From: JAENWD01 sp963837165
GTDB taxonomy: Bacteria; Acidobacteriota; Vicinamibacteria; Vicinamibacterales; JAENWD01
DNA length: 64,000 nucleotides
NCBI GenBank assembly: GCA_963837165.1
Contig: CAWIMD010000004.1
Coordinates: 930,001 to 994,000 of the forward strand
Direction of reading: 5' to 3'
Part shown: in pieces, positions 23,967 through 31,212 of the stretch
Layout: the number at the start of each line of letters is the position of its first letter
Position numbering within the stretch: position 1 is the first letter of the stretch
The notes under the pieces: generated by a model
Databases searched by the model: none
Told to the model about the DNA's origin: nothing
What the model saw: only the letters and a program-made list of their open reading frames with translations
Program-made: the position numbers and the translations under genes

Positions 23967-25061
23967 ATGGCTGAGTCACAAGCTGATCCTTGTGAAGCCG
24001 CGCGCGGTGCACGACCCGTGCGCGTCGGCTTGATCGGGTACGGCCTCGGCGGCCGCGTCTTCCACGCGCCGCTCATCGCGACCACGCCCAGGCTCAGCCT
24101 CGACTGCATCGTCACGGCCAACCCGGAGCGCCGCGCGGAGGCGGCCCACGACCATCCGGCCGCTCGCATCCTGTCCACCTCCGACGAGCTGTTCGAGGCG
24201 CGCGAGTCGCTGGACCTGGTGGTGATCGCGACGCCCAACCGCAGCCATACGGCACTCGCGGAACGCGCACTCGAGGCGCGCTTCCACGTCGTCGTGGACA
24301 AGCCGTTCACGCCGACGCTCGAGGAGGCGGAGCGGTTGATTCGCCAGGCGTCGGCGGCGGGCGTCGTGCTGACGGTGTTTCACAACCGGCGATGGGATGG
24401 CGACTTCCTGACGGTCGCCGGGTTGGTCGCCGACGGGACGCTCGGCGCCGTGGCGCGCTTCGAGTCACGGTACGAGCGCTGGCGACCCACGCCGCGCCAG
24501 ACCTGGCGCGAACACGGCGATGCGCGGGACGCCGGCGGGCTGCTGTTCGATCTCGGCAGCCACCTGATCGACCAGGCGCTCGCGCTCTTCGGACCCGCCG
24601 TGGACGTCTACGCGGAGCTCGATCGGCGGCGCCCCGGTGTGCTGGTGGACGACGATGCGTTCGTCGCGCTGAGCCACGCGTCAGGCGTGCGGTCCCATCT
24701 CTGGACGAGCAACGTCGCGGCTCACGCGGGGCCGCGGTTCCGGGTCCTCGGCAGCCGTGCCGCGTATGTAAAGGCGGGGCTCGACCTGCAGGAGGCTCGC
24801 CTGCGCGCGGGAGAGCGCCCCGGACCGGGATGGGGCGTGGAGCCGCGCGATGCGTGGGGCGCGTTGTGGGTCGACGGCGACTGCCGGCCGATCGAGACCG
24901 TGGCCGGCGCCTATCCGCACTTCTACGAGGGGGTGGCCGCCGCCCTCCTGGACGGCAGCCCACCGCCGGTTTCCCCCGTGGACGCGAAGGCCGTCATCGC
25001 CATCGTGGAGGCGGCGCGGCGCTCGGCGCGGGAAGGCTCCGTGGTTGGCCTGACCCCTTGA
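23967..25061 (+). CDS. Gfo/Idh/MocA-family oxidoreductase
   Basis: An NAD(P)-dependent dehydrogenase of 364 residues. The Rossmann motif is VGLIGYGLGGRVFHAPL near the N-terminus, followed by VVIATPNRSHTALAERAL and the conserved VDKPFTPTLEEAE (Glu-Lys-Pro-like motif as DKP). The C-terminal domain has GGLLFDLGSHLIDQAL, where the catalytic His sits in GSHLID. The substrate is probably a sugar or polyol but cannot be named. The start is uncertain; ATGs at 23949 and 23967 and a GTG at 23940 are all in frame, and I chose 23967 because it is closest to the fold. Confidence 0.85.
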   Translation: MAESQADPCEAARGARPVRVGLIGYGLGGRVFHAPLIATTPRLSLDCIVTANPERRAEAAHDHPAARILSTSDELFEARESLDLVVIATPNRSHTALAERALEARFHVVVDKPFTPTLEEAERLIRQASAAGVVLTVFHNRRWDGDFLTVAGLVADGTLGAVARFESRYERWRPTPRQTWREHGDARDAGGLLFDLGSHLIDQALALFGPAVDVYAELDRRRPGVLVDDDAFVALSHASGVRSHLWTSNVAAHAGPRFRVLGSRAAYVKAGLDLQEARLRAGERPGPGWGVEPRDAWGALWVDGDCRPIETVAGAYPHFYEGVAAALLDGSPPPVSPVDAKAVIAIVEAARRSAREGSVVGLTP

Positions 25062-25128
25062 ATTGCCGCGGGGGTTCTGCATACGCTTCAGTCTGGCGAA
25101 TGGGCGCCGTTTCTCCCCGCAGGAGCTC

Positions 25129-25584
25129 ATGCTCTATACCCTGTTGAAATATCTCCACGTGCTGCTGGCCATCGTCGCGGTCGGCTTCAACTCGTCGTTC
25201 GGTCTGATTCTCGGGCGCGCGTCCCACGGCGGTGCGGATGGGCGCGAAATGAAGTTCGCGCTCGGCACGGTGCGCACGATGGCGATCATCGCGCACGCGT
25301 GCTACCTGCTCCTGCTGCTGACCGGCATCGCGATGGTGTACGTCGCGGGGTATCCGTGGTCGCTCAAGTGGATTCACGGATCGGTCGCGTTGTTCGTGGT
25401 GGCGTTTCTCGTGGCCACCTTCACGCTGCTTCCGATGATGCGACGGCGGCTCGCGATTCTCGACGCGCGCGGGCCCGTCGATCCGGAGTTCCTGGCGCTG
25501 TCGAAGGGAAGCGCGATGATTGCCGCCGTCCTCACGCTGATGACGCTGGTGATCCTGTGGCTCATGGTGGCCAAGCCCGCGTGA
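25129..25584 (+). CDS. DUF2269-like membrane protein, copy 1
   Basis: A 151-residue membrane protein with four helices, beginning MLYTLLKYLHVLLAIVAVGF and including LLLLLTGIAMVYVAGYPW and a C-terminal TLMTLVILWLMVAKPA. The pattern resembles DUF2269-type integral membrane proteins of unknown function. AGGAG stands just before the ATG, which decides the start. It is 10 bases upstream of a paralogue with the same layout, so the two may form a heteromer. Confidence 0.7.
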   Translation: MLYTLLKYLHVLLAIVAVGFNSSFGLILGRASHGGADGREMKFALGTVRTMAIIAHACYLLLLLTGIAMVYVAGYPWSLKWIHGSVALFVVAFLVATFTLLPMMRRRLAILDARGPVDPEFLALSKGSAMIAAVLTLMTLVILWLMVAKPA

Positions 25585-25594
25585 GGCACCGCCG

Positions 25595-26053
25595 ATGCTG
25601 TATGTCGTCCTGAAGTACCTGCACATCGTCCTCGCGATCGTCGCGGTGGGGTTCAACGCCAGCTACGGGCTGATCCTCGGACGCGCGCGGGCGGCCGACC
25701 GGGACGGCCGCGAGATGCGATTCGCCCTGCGGACGGTGCAGGTGATGGACGACTACGTGGCGAATCCCTGCTATGTGCTGCTGCTCCTGACCGGCATCGG
25801 GATGGTGCACGCGGCCGGGTACCCGTGGTCCCGCCTGTGGATCTGGCTGTCGCTCGCGCTGCTGGCCGCGGTGGCCGTCATCGGCTTCGGAGTCTACACG
25901 CCCACGCTTCGACGGCAGATCGCCGCACTCGAGGCGCACGGCCCGGACAGCGTGGAGTTCCGGCGCCTCTCGAAATCCGGCGCGATCCAGGGCGGCGTGC
26001 TCGGCGTCCTGGTGATGGTCATCGTCGCGCTCATGGTGTTCAAGCCCGCATGA
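25595..26053 (+). CDS. DUF2269-like membrane protein, copy 2
   Basis: A 152-residue paralogue of the preceding gene: MLYVVLKYLHIVLAIVAVGF, LLLLTGIGMVHAAGYPWSRLW and a matching VMVIVALMVFKPA end. The identity is moderate, so the duplication is older than that of the LamG pair. Its stop overlaps an in-frame ATG of the next gene's region, so these three genes are probably one transcript. Confidence 0.7.
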   Translation: MLYVVLKYLHIVLAIVAVGFNASYGLILGRARAADRDGREMRFALRTVQVMDDYVANPCYVLLLLTGIGMVHAAGYPWSRLWIWLSLALLAAVAVIGFGVYTPTLRRQIAALEAHGPDSVEFRRLSKSGAIQGGVLGVLVMVIVALMVFKPA

Positions 26054-26067
26054 CGGAAGGGGGAGAG

Positions 26068-26994
26068 ATGCATCGACGTGAGTTCCTGCGGCACTCGGCG
26101 GCGGCAGCCGCGGCCCTGAGCGCATCGGGCACGGCGGTGGCCGCGAGCGGCTCTCCGGCCCCCGTCGCCGGTCGCGCGTTCACGCTCAAGTACGCGCCGC
26201 ATATCGGCATGTTCGAGAGCTCAGCAGGCAAGGACCCGCTGGATCAGATCCGGTTCATGGCCGATGCCGGCTTCAGGGCGTTCGAGGACAACGGCATGAT
26301 GAAGCGGCCGGTCGCCCTGCAGCAGCAGATGGGCGACCTGCTCGCCAGCCGCGGCATGACGATGGGCGTCTTCGTCATCGACGGGGGCGACAACTGGAAG
26401 GTGTCGCTGGCCACGGGGAAGCCCGAGTTCACCGACGTATTCCTGAAGACGTGCCGCGAGGCGGTGGACGTGGCGCAGCGCGTGCACGCCCGCTGGATGA
26501 CCGTGGTGCCGGGCTACTTCGAGCGGAACCTTCCCATCGGCATCCAGACCGGGCACGTGATCGACGCGCTCCGGCGGGGTGCGGAGATCCTCGAGCCGCA
26601 TGGGCTGGTCATGGTGCTCGAGTCGCTGAGCGACAATCCGGACCTGTTCCTTCGAACGTCCGATCAGGGTTACATGCTGTGCCGTGCGGTGAACACCCCG
26701 GCCTGCAAGACGTTGTTCGACATGTACCACATGCAGCGGAACGAAGGCCGCATGATCGAGCACATCGACTGGGCGTGGGACGAGATCGGCTACTTCCAGA
26801 TTGGCGACGTGCCGGGCCGCAAGGAGCCGGGCACGGGCGAAATGAACTACCGCAACATCTTCAAGCACATCGCCGGGAAGTCGGCGGAGACCGGCCGTGA
26901 GCTCGTGCTCGGCATGGAGCACGGCAACTCGGTGCCTGGCGCCGAGGGCGAGCGGAAGCTCATCGACGCCTACGTCGCCGCCGACGATTTCTGA
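26068..26994 (+). CDS. exported TIM-barrel isomerase-like protein (hydroxypyruvate isomerase-like)
   Basis: A 308-residue protein of the xylose-isomerase-like TIM barrel superfamily. The N-terminus carries a twin-arginine signal (HRREFLRHSAAAAAALSAS), so it is probably exported folded by the Tat system. Barrel-strand motifs include FRAFEDNGMM, VMVLESLSDNPDLF, TLFDMYHMQRNEGR and YFQIGDVPGRKEPGTGEMNY; the Glu, Asp, His and Glu positions fit the metal site of hydroxypyruvate isomerase relatives. The start at 26068 follows GGGGGAGAG. The substrate is unknown. Confidence 0.78.
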   Translation: MHRREFLRHSAAAAAALSASGTAVAASGSPAPVAGRAFTLKYAPHIGMFESSAGKDPLDQIRFMADAGFRAFEDNGMMKRPVALQQQMGDLLASRGMTMGVFVIDGGDNWKVSLATGKPEFTDVFLKTCREAVDVAQRVHARWMTVVPGYFERNLPIGIQTGHVIDALRRGAEILEPHGLVMVLESLSDNPDLFLRTSDQGYMLCRAVNTPACKTLFDMYHMQRNEGRMIEHIDWAWDEIGYFQIGDVPGRKEPGTGEMNYRNIFKHIAGKSAETGRELVLGMEHGNSVPGAEGERKLIDAYVAADDF

Positions 26995-27044
26995 CCGCCC
27001 TCGCACGCCGCGCGATCGATCGCCCGTGGCACCATAGAGGCATC

Positions 27045-27446
27045 ATGGTCGCCACAGGGATCCCGGCGGCGCCGGCCGATCCGTCGGTTCGGCACGTCGA
27101 TGCCGAAGGCTGGCCGCTGCTGGGGCCGACGCTCCTGTCGATCCACCGGACGTCGCCGGACGACGTGAAGGATCGGCAGGTGATCTTCAGCCTGGACGGC
27201 GAGAGGATCGGCACGCTGCTGTTCGGCCAGCGCCTCACCCGCGAGATCCCGCCGGGCCGCCATCGGCTTCGCGCGAACAACACGCTGGTGTGGAAGACCG
27301 TGGAGTTCGAGGCGGCTCCAGGGGCGCACGTGCACTTCACCTGCGTGAACCGCGCACCGGCGAGCCTCTACTTCATGCTGTTCCTCTTCGGCGTGGCGCC
27401 GCTCTACGTCACGCTGGAGCCGGGCGCGCCGTCCGCCGGGCGCTGA
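27045..27446 (+). CDS. small protein of unknown function
   Basis: A 133-residue protein, probably beta-rich, with SLDGERIGTLLFGQRLTREIPPGRHRLRAN followed here in shortened form as a carboxypeptidase-regulatory-like strand pattern (IPPGRHRLRANNTLVWKTVEF). A hydrophobic C-terminal stretch, LYFMLFLFGVAPLYVTL, could be a membrane anchor. Its 3' end overlaps the converging MFS gene by 43 bases. No function assigned. Confidence 0.55.
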   Translation: MVATGIPAAPADPSVRHVDAEGWPLLGPTLLSIHRTSPDDVKDRQVIFSLDGERIGTLLFGQRLTREIPPGRHRLRANNTLVWKTVEFEAAPGAHVHFTCVNRAPASLYFMLFLFGVAPLYVTLEPGAPSAGR

Positions 27447-28690
27447 CGCGCCGCGGCAGCCCGATACCCGGTGAACGCGGGGAGCCTCCAGGAAATCAGG
27501 ACCGATCCGAGCATCGCCAGCGCCCCGCCCGAGACGACCGACACCCGGATCCCGGCCAGCGCCGCCACCAGGCCGGCCTCCAGGTGGCCGAGCAGCGGCC
27601 CGGAGAGGTAGCTGATCTGCTCGATGCCGGCGAGCCGGCCCCGCAGGCGGTCGGGAATCGTCTGGTTCCAGATGGTGGACCGGAACAGCCCGCTCACCAT
27701 GTCCGCCCCGCCGGCGACGGCGAGCCACGCCAGCGAGACCCAGAGCGACCGCGCCAGCCCGAAACCGATGATCCCCGCGCCCCACACGGTGGCCGCCATC
27801 GCCACGGCCAGACCGTGCCGCGACACGCGCGTCGTCCATCCGCTCGTCAACGTCACGAGGAGCGCCCCCACGGCCGGCGCCGAATAGAAGAGGCCCACTA
27901 CGCGGCTGCCGCCATGCCATGCCGCCATCGCAGGGAAGAGCGCCATGGGCATGCCGAAGACCATCGCGTTCATGTCCACGAGGTAGGTGCCGAGCAGCAG
28001 CGGCCGGCTGGCCGCGTAGCGGAGTCCTTCCCTGATCGCCGCCAGGCCCGGCCGCCCGGCGCCGTCCGGCGGTGGCACGTCCCCGACGAACGACAGCGCG
28101 ACGAGTGACACGACGAACGTGGCCAGGTCGAAGGCGTAGGTCGCGGTCATGCCCCCGCTGGCGATCAGGAGGCCGCCAATCGCTGGCCCGGCGATCATGC
28201 CGAGGTTGCCGCGGAACGAATGCAGGGCGGCGGCCGCCGACATCAGGTCGGGGCCGAGCAGGCGCGGCGTCATCGCCTCGAGCGCGGGGCGGTGCAGGCC
28301 GCCGAGGCCGGCCATGAGCGCCGCCAGGACGAAGATGGCGCCCACGCTCGGGCGCGCGAGCCCGGCGTTGGCCGCCAGCAGCGCGCAGCAGATCGACAGG
28401 CCGGTCTCGGCCACGAGCACCATGCGGCGGCGATCGTGGGCGTCGGCCAGCGCGCCGCCGAGCAGCGCGAGGGCCAGCATCGGGCCGAGCTCGGCCGCGC
28501 CAAGCAGCCCGACGGCAAGCGTAGAACCCGTGAGCACGTACACCTGGTACGGCACGGCGACATAGGTGACCATGCTGCCCAGGAAGGAGACCGCCTGTCC
28601 GATGTAGATCAGCCGGAAGTCGCGGCTGATCGCGAGCGGCGTCAGGTCGAAGGCGATCGCGCGCACGAGCGCGCGAAGCGAGCGCCACAT
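27404..28690 (-). CDS. MFS exporter (EntS-like)
   Basis: A 428-residue major facilitator protein with about 12 transmembrane helices. The start MWRSLRALVRAI precedes FRLIYIGQAVSFLGSMVTYVAVPYQVY, and GGALADAHDRRRMVL is the conserved loop 2-3 (GxxxDxxxRR) of the family. IWNQTIPDRLRGRLAGIEQISYLSGP is typical of the MFS_3/enterobactin-exporter-type branch. Substrates of that branch are siderophores or drugs; none can be inferred here. Its 3' end overlaps the neighbouring small gene tail to tail. Confidence 0.85.
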   Translation of the reverse strand: MWRSLRALVRAIAFDLTPLAISRDFRLIYIGQAVSFLGSMVTYVAVPYQVYVLTGSTLAVGLLGAAELGPMLALALLGGALADAHDRRRMVLVAETGLSICCALLAANAGLARPSVGAIFVLAALMAGLGGLHRPALEAMTPRLLGPDLMSAAAALHSFRGNLGMIAGPAIGGLLIASGGMTATYAFDLATFVVSLVALSFVGDVPPPDGAGRPGLAAIREGLRYAASRPLLLGTYLVDMNAMVFGMPMALFPAMAAWHGGSRVVGLFYSAPAVGALLVTLTSGWTTRVSRHGLAVAMAATVWGAGIIGFGLARSLWVSLAWLAVAGGADMVSGLFRSTIWNQTIPDRLRGRLAGIEQISYLSGPLLGHLEAGLVAALAGIRVSVVSGGALAMLGSVLISWRLPAFTGYRAAAARQRPADGAPGSSVT

Positions 28691-28702
28691 GTCCGCGTCG
28701 CC

Positions 28703-29305
28703 TCAGCCGGGTGGCATCGGACCGACGAGCCGCCGGTACTCGTCCGGCGTATCGATGTCCTGCAGGACACCCGGGTCCTCGACGGGCACGTCGATCGCCT
28801 GAGGCGCGAAGGCCCGCACCACGGGTCGGGCCCCACCCGATGGATCGGCACGGCGAAGACGCTCGAGCAGCGCCACACCGAAGATCACCGGGTGCCCGTG
28901 GCGGCCTGCGAGAACGGGCCTCACGAGCGGCGCGTGCGACGTGCGCCAGGCGTCGAGCAGCATGGTCACGGTCTCACGGCGCACCAGCGGCACGTCCACC
29001 AGCGTGACCAGCGCCGCCTCCGGCAGCGGCTCCAGCGCGTCGATGCCGCAGGCGAGCGACGACAGCTGTCCGCGATCCGGATCCGGATTGACCACCACGC
29101 GGCACCGGCTCGCGCGCGCGCCCGGCCAGGCGGCACGGACGTCGAGACCGGGACGTGCCACCACGACGAGCGGATCGAGCCCGGCCGCCGCCAGCGTGTC
29201 CAGCACCCGCCCGAGCAGCGTCCCGCCCGGCTCGGCCGGCAGCAGCGCCTTGGGCCGGCCCATCCGGGTCGAGGCGCCGGCCGCCAGCACGATGGCGGGT
29301 ATCAC
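28703..29305 (-). CDS. MobA/MocA-like nucleotidyltransferase
   Basis: A 200-residue nucleotidyltransferase from a GTG start. The N-terminal signature LAAGASTRMGRPKALLPAEPGG is that of molybdenum-cofactor cytidylyl/guanylyltransferases and related enzymes, and LVTLVDVPLVRRETVTMLL and GRHGHPVIFG follow. MocA-type enzymes attach CMP to molybdopterin for enzymes such as xanthine dehydrogenase. The gene overlaps the upstream one by 4 bases (GTGA). Because the window also holds moaD and moaE, a cofactor role is plausible but not certain. Confidence 0.78.
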   Translation of the reverse strand: MIPAIVLAAGASTRMGRPKALLPAEPGGTLLGRVLDTLAAAGLDPLVVVARPGLDVRAAWPGARASRCRVVVNPDPDRGQLSSLACGIDALEPLPEAALVTLVDVPLVRRETVTMLLDAWRTSHAPLVRPVLAGRHGHPVIFGVALLERLRRADPSGGARPVVRAFAPQAIDVPVEDPGVLQDIDTPDEYRRLVGPMPPG

Positions 29306-30426
29306 TTTCCCTCCTCGTGTCGATCGAGACGTAGGCGCCAGCAGCGGCCGTGTGCCTCGACGAAGAAGACCTGGTGGGAGCGATCGGCCAGGTACTCGTT
29401 GATCCGTCGGCTCGTGTCGTAGTCACGATGGATCACGTACTCACCCATCGACTTGTCCACCTCCGTGCCCGGCCGCGCGAGCGCCTGCCCGACGTCCTGG
29501 AAGAGGCCCACGCGGAACTCGTCGTCGCTGATCCGGAACAGCGGCGCCACGTCCTGGCACTGTGCCGGGCTCGCCACCAGCGTGGGCGATTTCGGGAAGA
29601 AGCCGAGCCGTTCCATCTCCTTGCCCGCGCGGAGCATCGCGTCGCCCTCGCTGAGGCCTCGTGCCCTGCCGGCTGCAACGAGATCGTCGTAGGTGCGGTG
29701 CAGCGTCTGGGCGCGCTCGATGGCTTCCCGGCGCGACTCGGCCGCGAGCAGTGCGGGGGTGATGCCGTCCGGGAAGCGGGCGGTACAGGCGGAGGTTTCG
29801 GCGAGGGCGCGCGCCGTACCGGCCTTCGCATCGAGGATCACGACCCCGCACGGCAACTGCTCCTCGCCACGCGGCGAGAGCACCTCGAGCTGGCCGGACA
29901 GCTGGCCGGGCTCATCTCCACCCATGGCCGGCGTGCCCGGCTGCCACGCCGACTCCACGAAGGCCCCCGTCCGGGCATTCCAGCGTCGGCTCAGCACGAA
30001 GGTCCGGCTCAGCGGGGTGTCGTGGCGTGTCACCGCGAGCTCGAATTCCAGGTGGTTGGGATCCGCCCAGCGCAGGTGGCCCCGTGCCTCACCGAAGATT
30101 GCGCCGTGGTAGGCATCGAAGCCGCGCCCTTCGAGCGGCGATGGGGGGAACTCCCGGACCACCGTCGCCCGGCCGTCGGCGAGGCGCAGGCGCACCAGCG
30201 CGAACCGGTCGCGGTGCAGCCAGACGTGGGCCGGCGGGGTCCACATCTCGTAGCCGAAGCCCACGATGGTGGCATTGACGGTCCGGACGATGACCAGGAC
30301 AGACTGGCCATCGGGGGCGAAAACCGGGCCAAAATAGCCGCGGCCGCGCCTGGAGGTGAGCGCCAGGACAACCGCGGCTGTCACGACCAGCAGCACGACC
30401 AGGGCCGCCACCGTCCGCCGGAGCAT
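29302..30426 (-). CDS. membrane-anchored protein of unknown function
   Basis: A 374-residue protein with an N-terminal transmembrane helix (VAALVVLLVVTAAVVLALTS) and a large extracytoplasmic domain. The first part, YFGPVFAPDGQSVLVIVRTV, resembles a WD40/TolB-like strand pair. The C-terminal 150 residues are helical and charged. Scattered cysteines (LPCGVVILD, TSACTARF, AQCQDVAPL) could form disulfides. It is the first gene of a unit with the MocA-like gene. I cannot assign a function. Confidence 0.55.
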   Translation of the reverse strand: MLRRTVAALVVLLVVTAAVVLALTSRRGRGYFGPVFAPDGQSVLVIVRTVNATIVGFGYEMWTPPAHVWLHRDRFALVRLRLADGRATVVREFPPSPLEGRGFDAYHGAIFGEARGHLRWADPNHLEFELAVTRHDTPLSRTFVLSRRWNARTGAFVESAWQPGTPAMGGDEPGQLSGQLEVLSPRGEEQLPCGVVILDAKAGTARALAETSACTARFPDGITPALLAAESRREAIERAQTLHRTYDDLVAAGRARGLSEGDAMLRAGKEMERLGFFPKSPTLVASPAQCQDVAPLFRISDDEFRVGLFQDVGQALARPGTEVDKSMGEYVIHRDYDTSRRINEYLADRSHQVFFVEAHGRCWRLRLDRHEEGK

Positions 30427-30512
30427 GCGGCCACTGTAGCGCAGTCGCGTGGCGGGGGTTTCCGGTGGGAAATTACCCGCGAACTCGTGTGACGCTAACC
30501 CACGTGAAATCG

Positions 30513-30541
30513 TTGACTTGGGTGGGGATTGGACCTATAGT
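30513..30541 (+). promoter_or_regulatory. sigma70-type promoter of the cold-shock gene
   Basis: TTGACT (30513-30518) and TATAGT (30536-30541) are separated by exactly 17 bases, the best housekeeping promoter match in the window. Transcription would begin near 30548, leaving a leader of about 188 bases before the cold-shock start codon. Long leaders are usual for cspA-type mRNAs. Apart from this promoter and leader, the 309-base gap 30427-30735 holds no gene I can support. Confidence 0.65.
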
Positions 30542-30735
30542 GCCCGGGGATTTCTCAGGTCGACAGGACCGTTGTCCCGTGAAGCAAAACACCGCGTCAT
30601 CGGGGCGCGGATGGCCGTCCGCGGCGCTGCCGTCGTGGCTGGCTCGAGGCGTTCGGGCGCCGAACCATGGCGGGATACGTCTCCGCCTGCCTCCCCCAGA
30701 GATCCTCACGAGACGTCTATCGGAGGGACACGGGT

Positions 30736-30942
30736 ATGCCGACCGGCACAATTGCACGGCTCCTGATTGACAAGGGGTTCGGATTCATCCGCGACGAGAG
30801 CGGCGTCGAACACTTCTTCCACCGCAGCGCAGTGCGGGGGGCGGTGTTCGAGCTGCTGCGAGAAGGACAGCGGGTGGAGTTCGTGCCCGAGGAATCAGCC
30901 AAAGGCCCTCGTGCGGGCGACATCCGCCTGATCGAGAACTGA
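30736..30942 (+). CDS. cold-shock domain protein
   Basis: A 68-residue single cold-shock domain. RNP1 appears as KGFGFIRDES and RNP2 as EHFFHRSAV (both with the aromatic residues that stack on RNA). The start MPTGTIARLL is typical of a divergent CSD group, slightly shifted from canonical MxxGTVKWFN, which lacks the Trp. CGGAGG precedes the ATG. A strong hairpin follows 13 bases after the stop. It probably acts as an RNA chaperone controlled through its long leader. Confidence 0.88.
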   Translation: MPTGTIARLLIDKGFGFIRDESGVEHFFHRSAVRGAVFELLREGQRVEFVPEESAKGPRAGDIRLIEN

Positions 30943-30955
30943 TCGCCGCCGGCAT

Positions 30956-30979
30956 CCCGGCCCCGCGACCGGGGCCGGG
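30956..30979 (+). terminator. hairpin terminator after the cold-shock gene
   Basis: A perfect 10-base stem, CCCGGCCCCG / CGGGGCCGGG, with a CGAC loop, 13 bases past the stop. No U-run follows. It separates the cold-shock gene from tRNA-Sec. Confidence 0.55.
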
Positions 30980-31031
30980 GCCACGCGTTCCACTCCCGCC
31001 TTCCGCCTCACTCCCAGCGTTTCGGTTTCAC

Positions 31032-31127
31032 GGAAGCGAACGGGGCCCGGTGGCCCTCCCGGTCTTCAAAATCGGCTGCTCTCCGCTTGCCGGGGAGGCT
31101 GGGTTCGACTCCCAGGCGCTTCCGCCA
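31032..31127 (+). tRNA. selC: tRNA-Sec (selenocysteine, anticodon TCA)
   Basis: A 96-base tRNA with the hallmarks of bacterial selC. The acceptor arm GGAAGCG pairs with CGCTTCC, followed by G73 and an encoded CCA. The D stem is six pairs (GGGGCC / GGCCCT). The anticodon arm is CCGGT-CTTCAAA-ATCGG with TCA. The variable arm is long (CTCTCC / GGGGAG), and the T arm is CTGGG-TTCGACT-CCCAG. It decodes UGA in selenoprotein genes with SelA, SelB and SelD, none of which are in the window. Confidence 0.96.
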
Positions 31128-31212
31128 TGCTTTCGCGGCCGGCTCGATCTCGCTGCACAATTTATTTCTTCGTGCTCGGCTGTTGAAAAGTTCGCACGGA
31201 TACACTGGTGCG

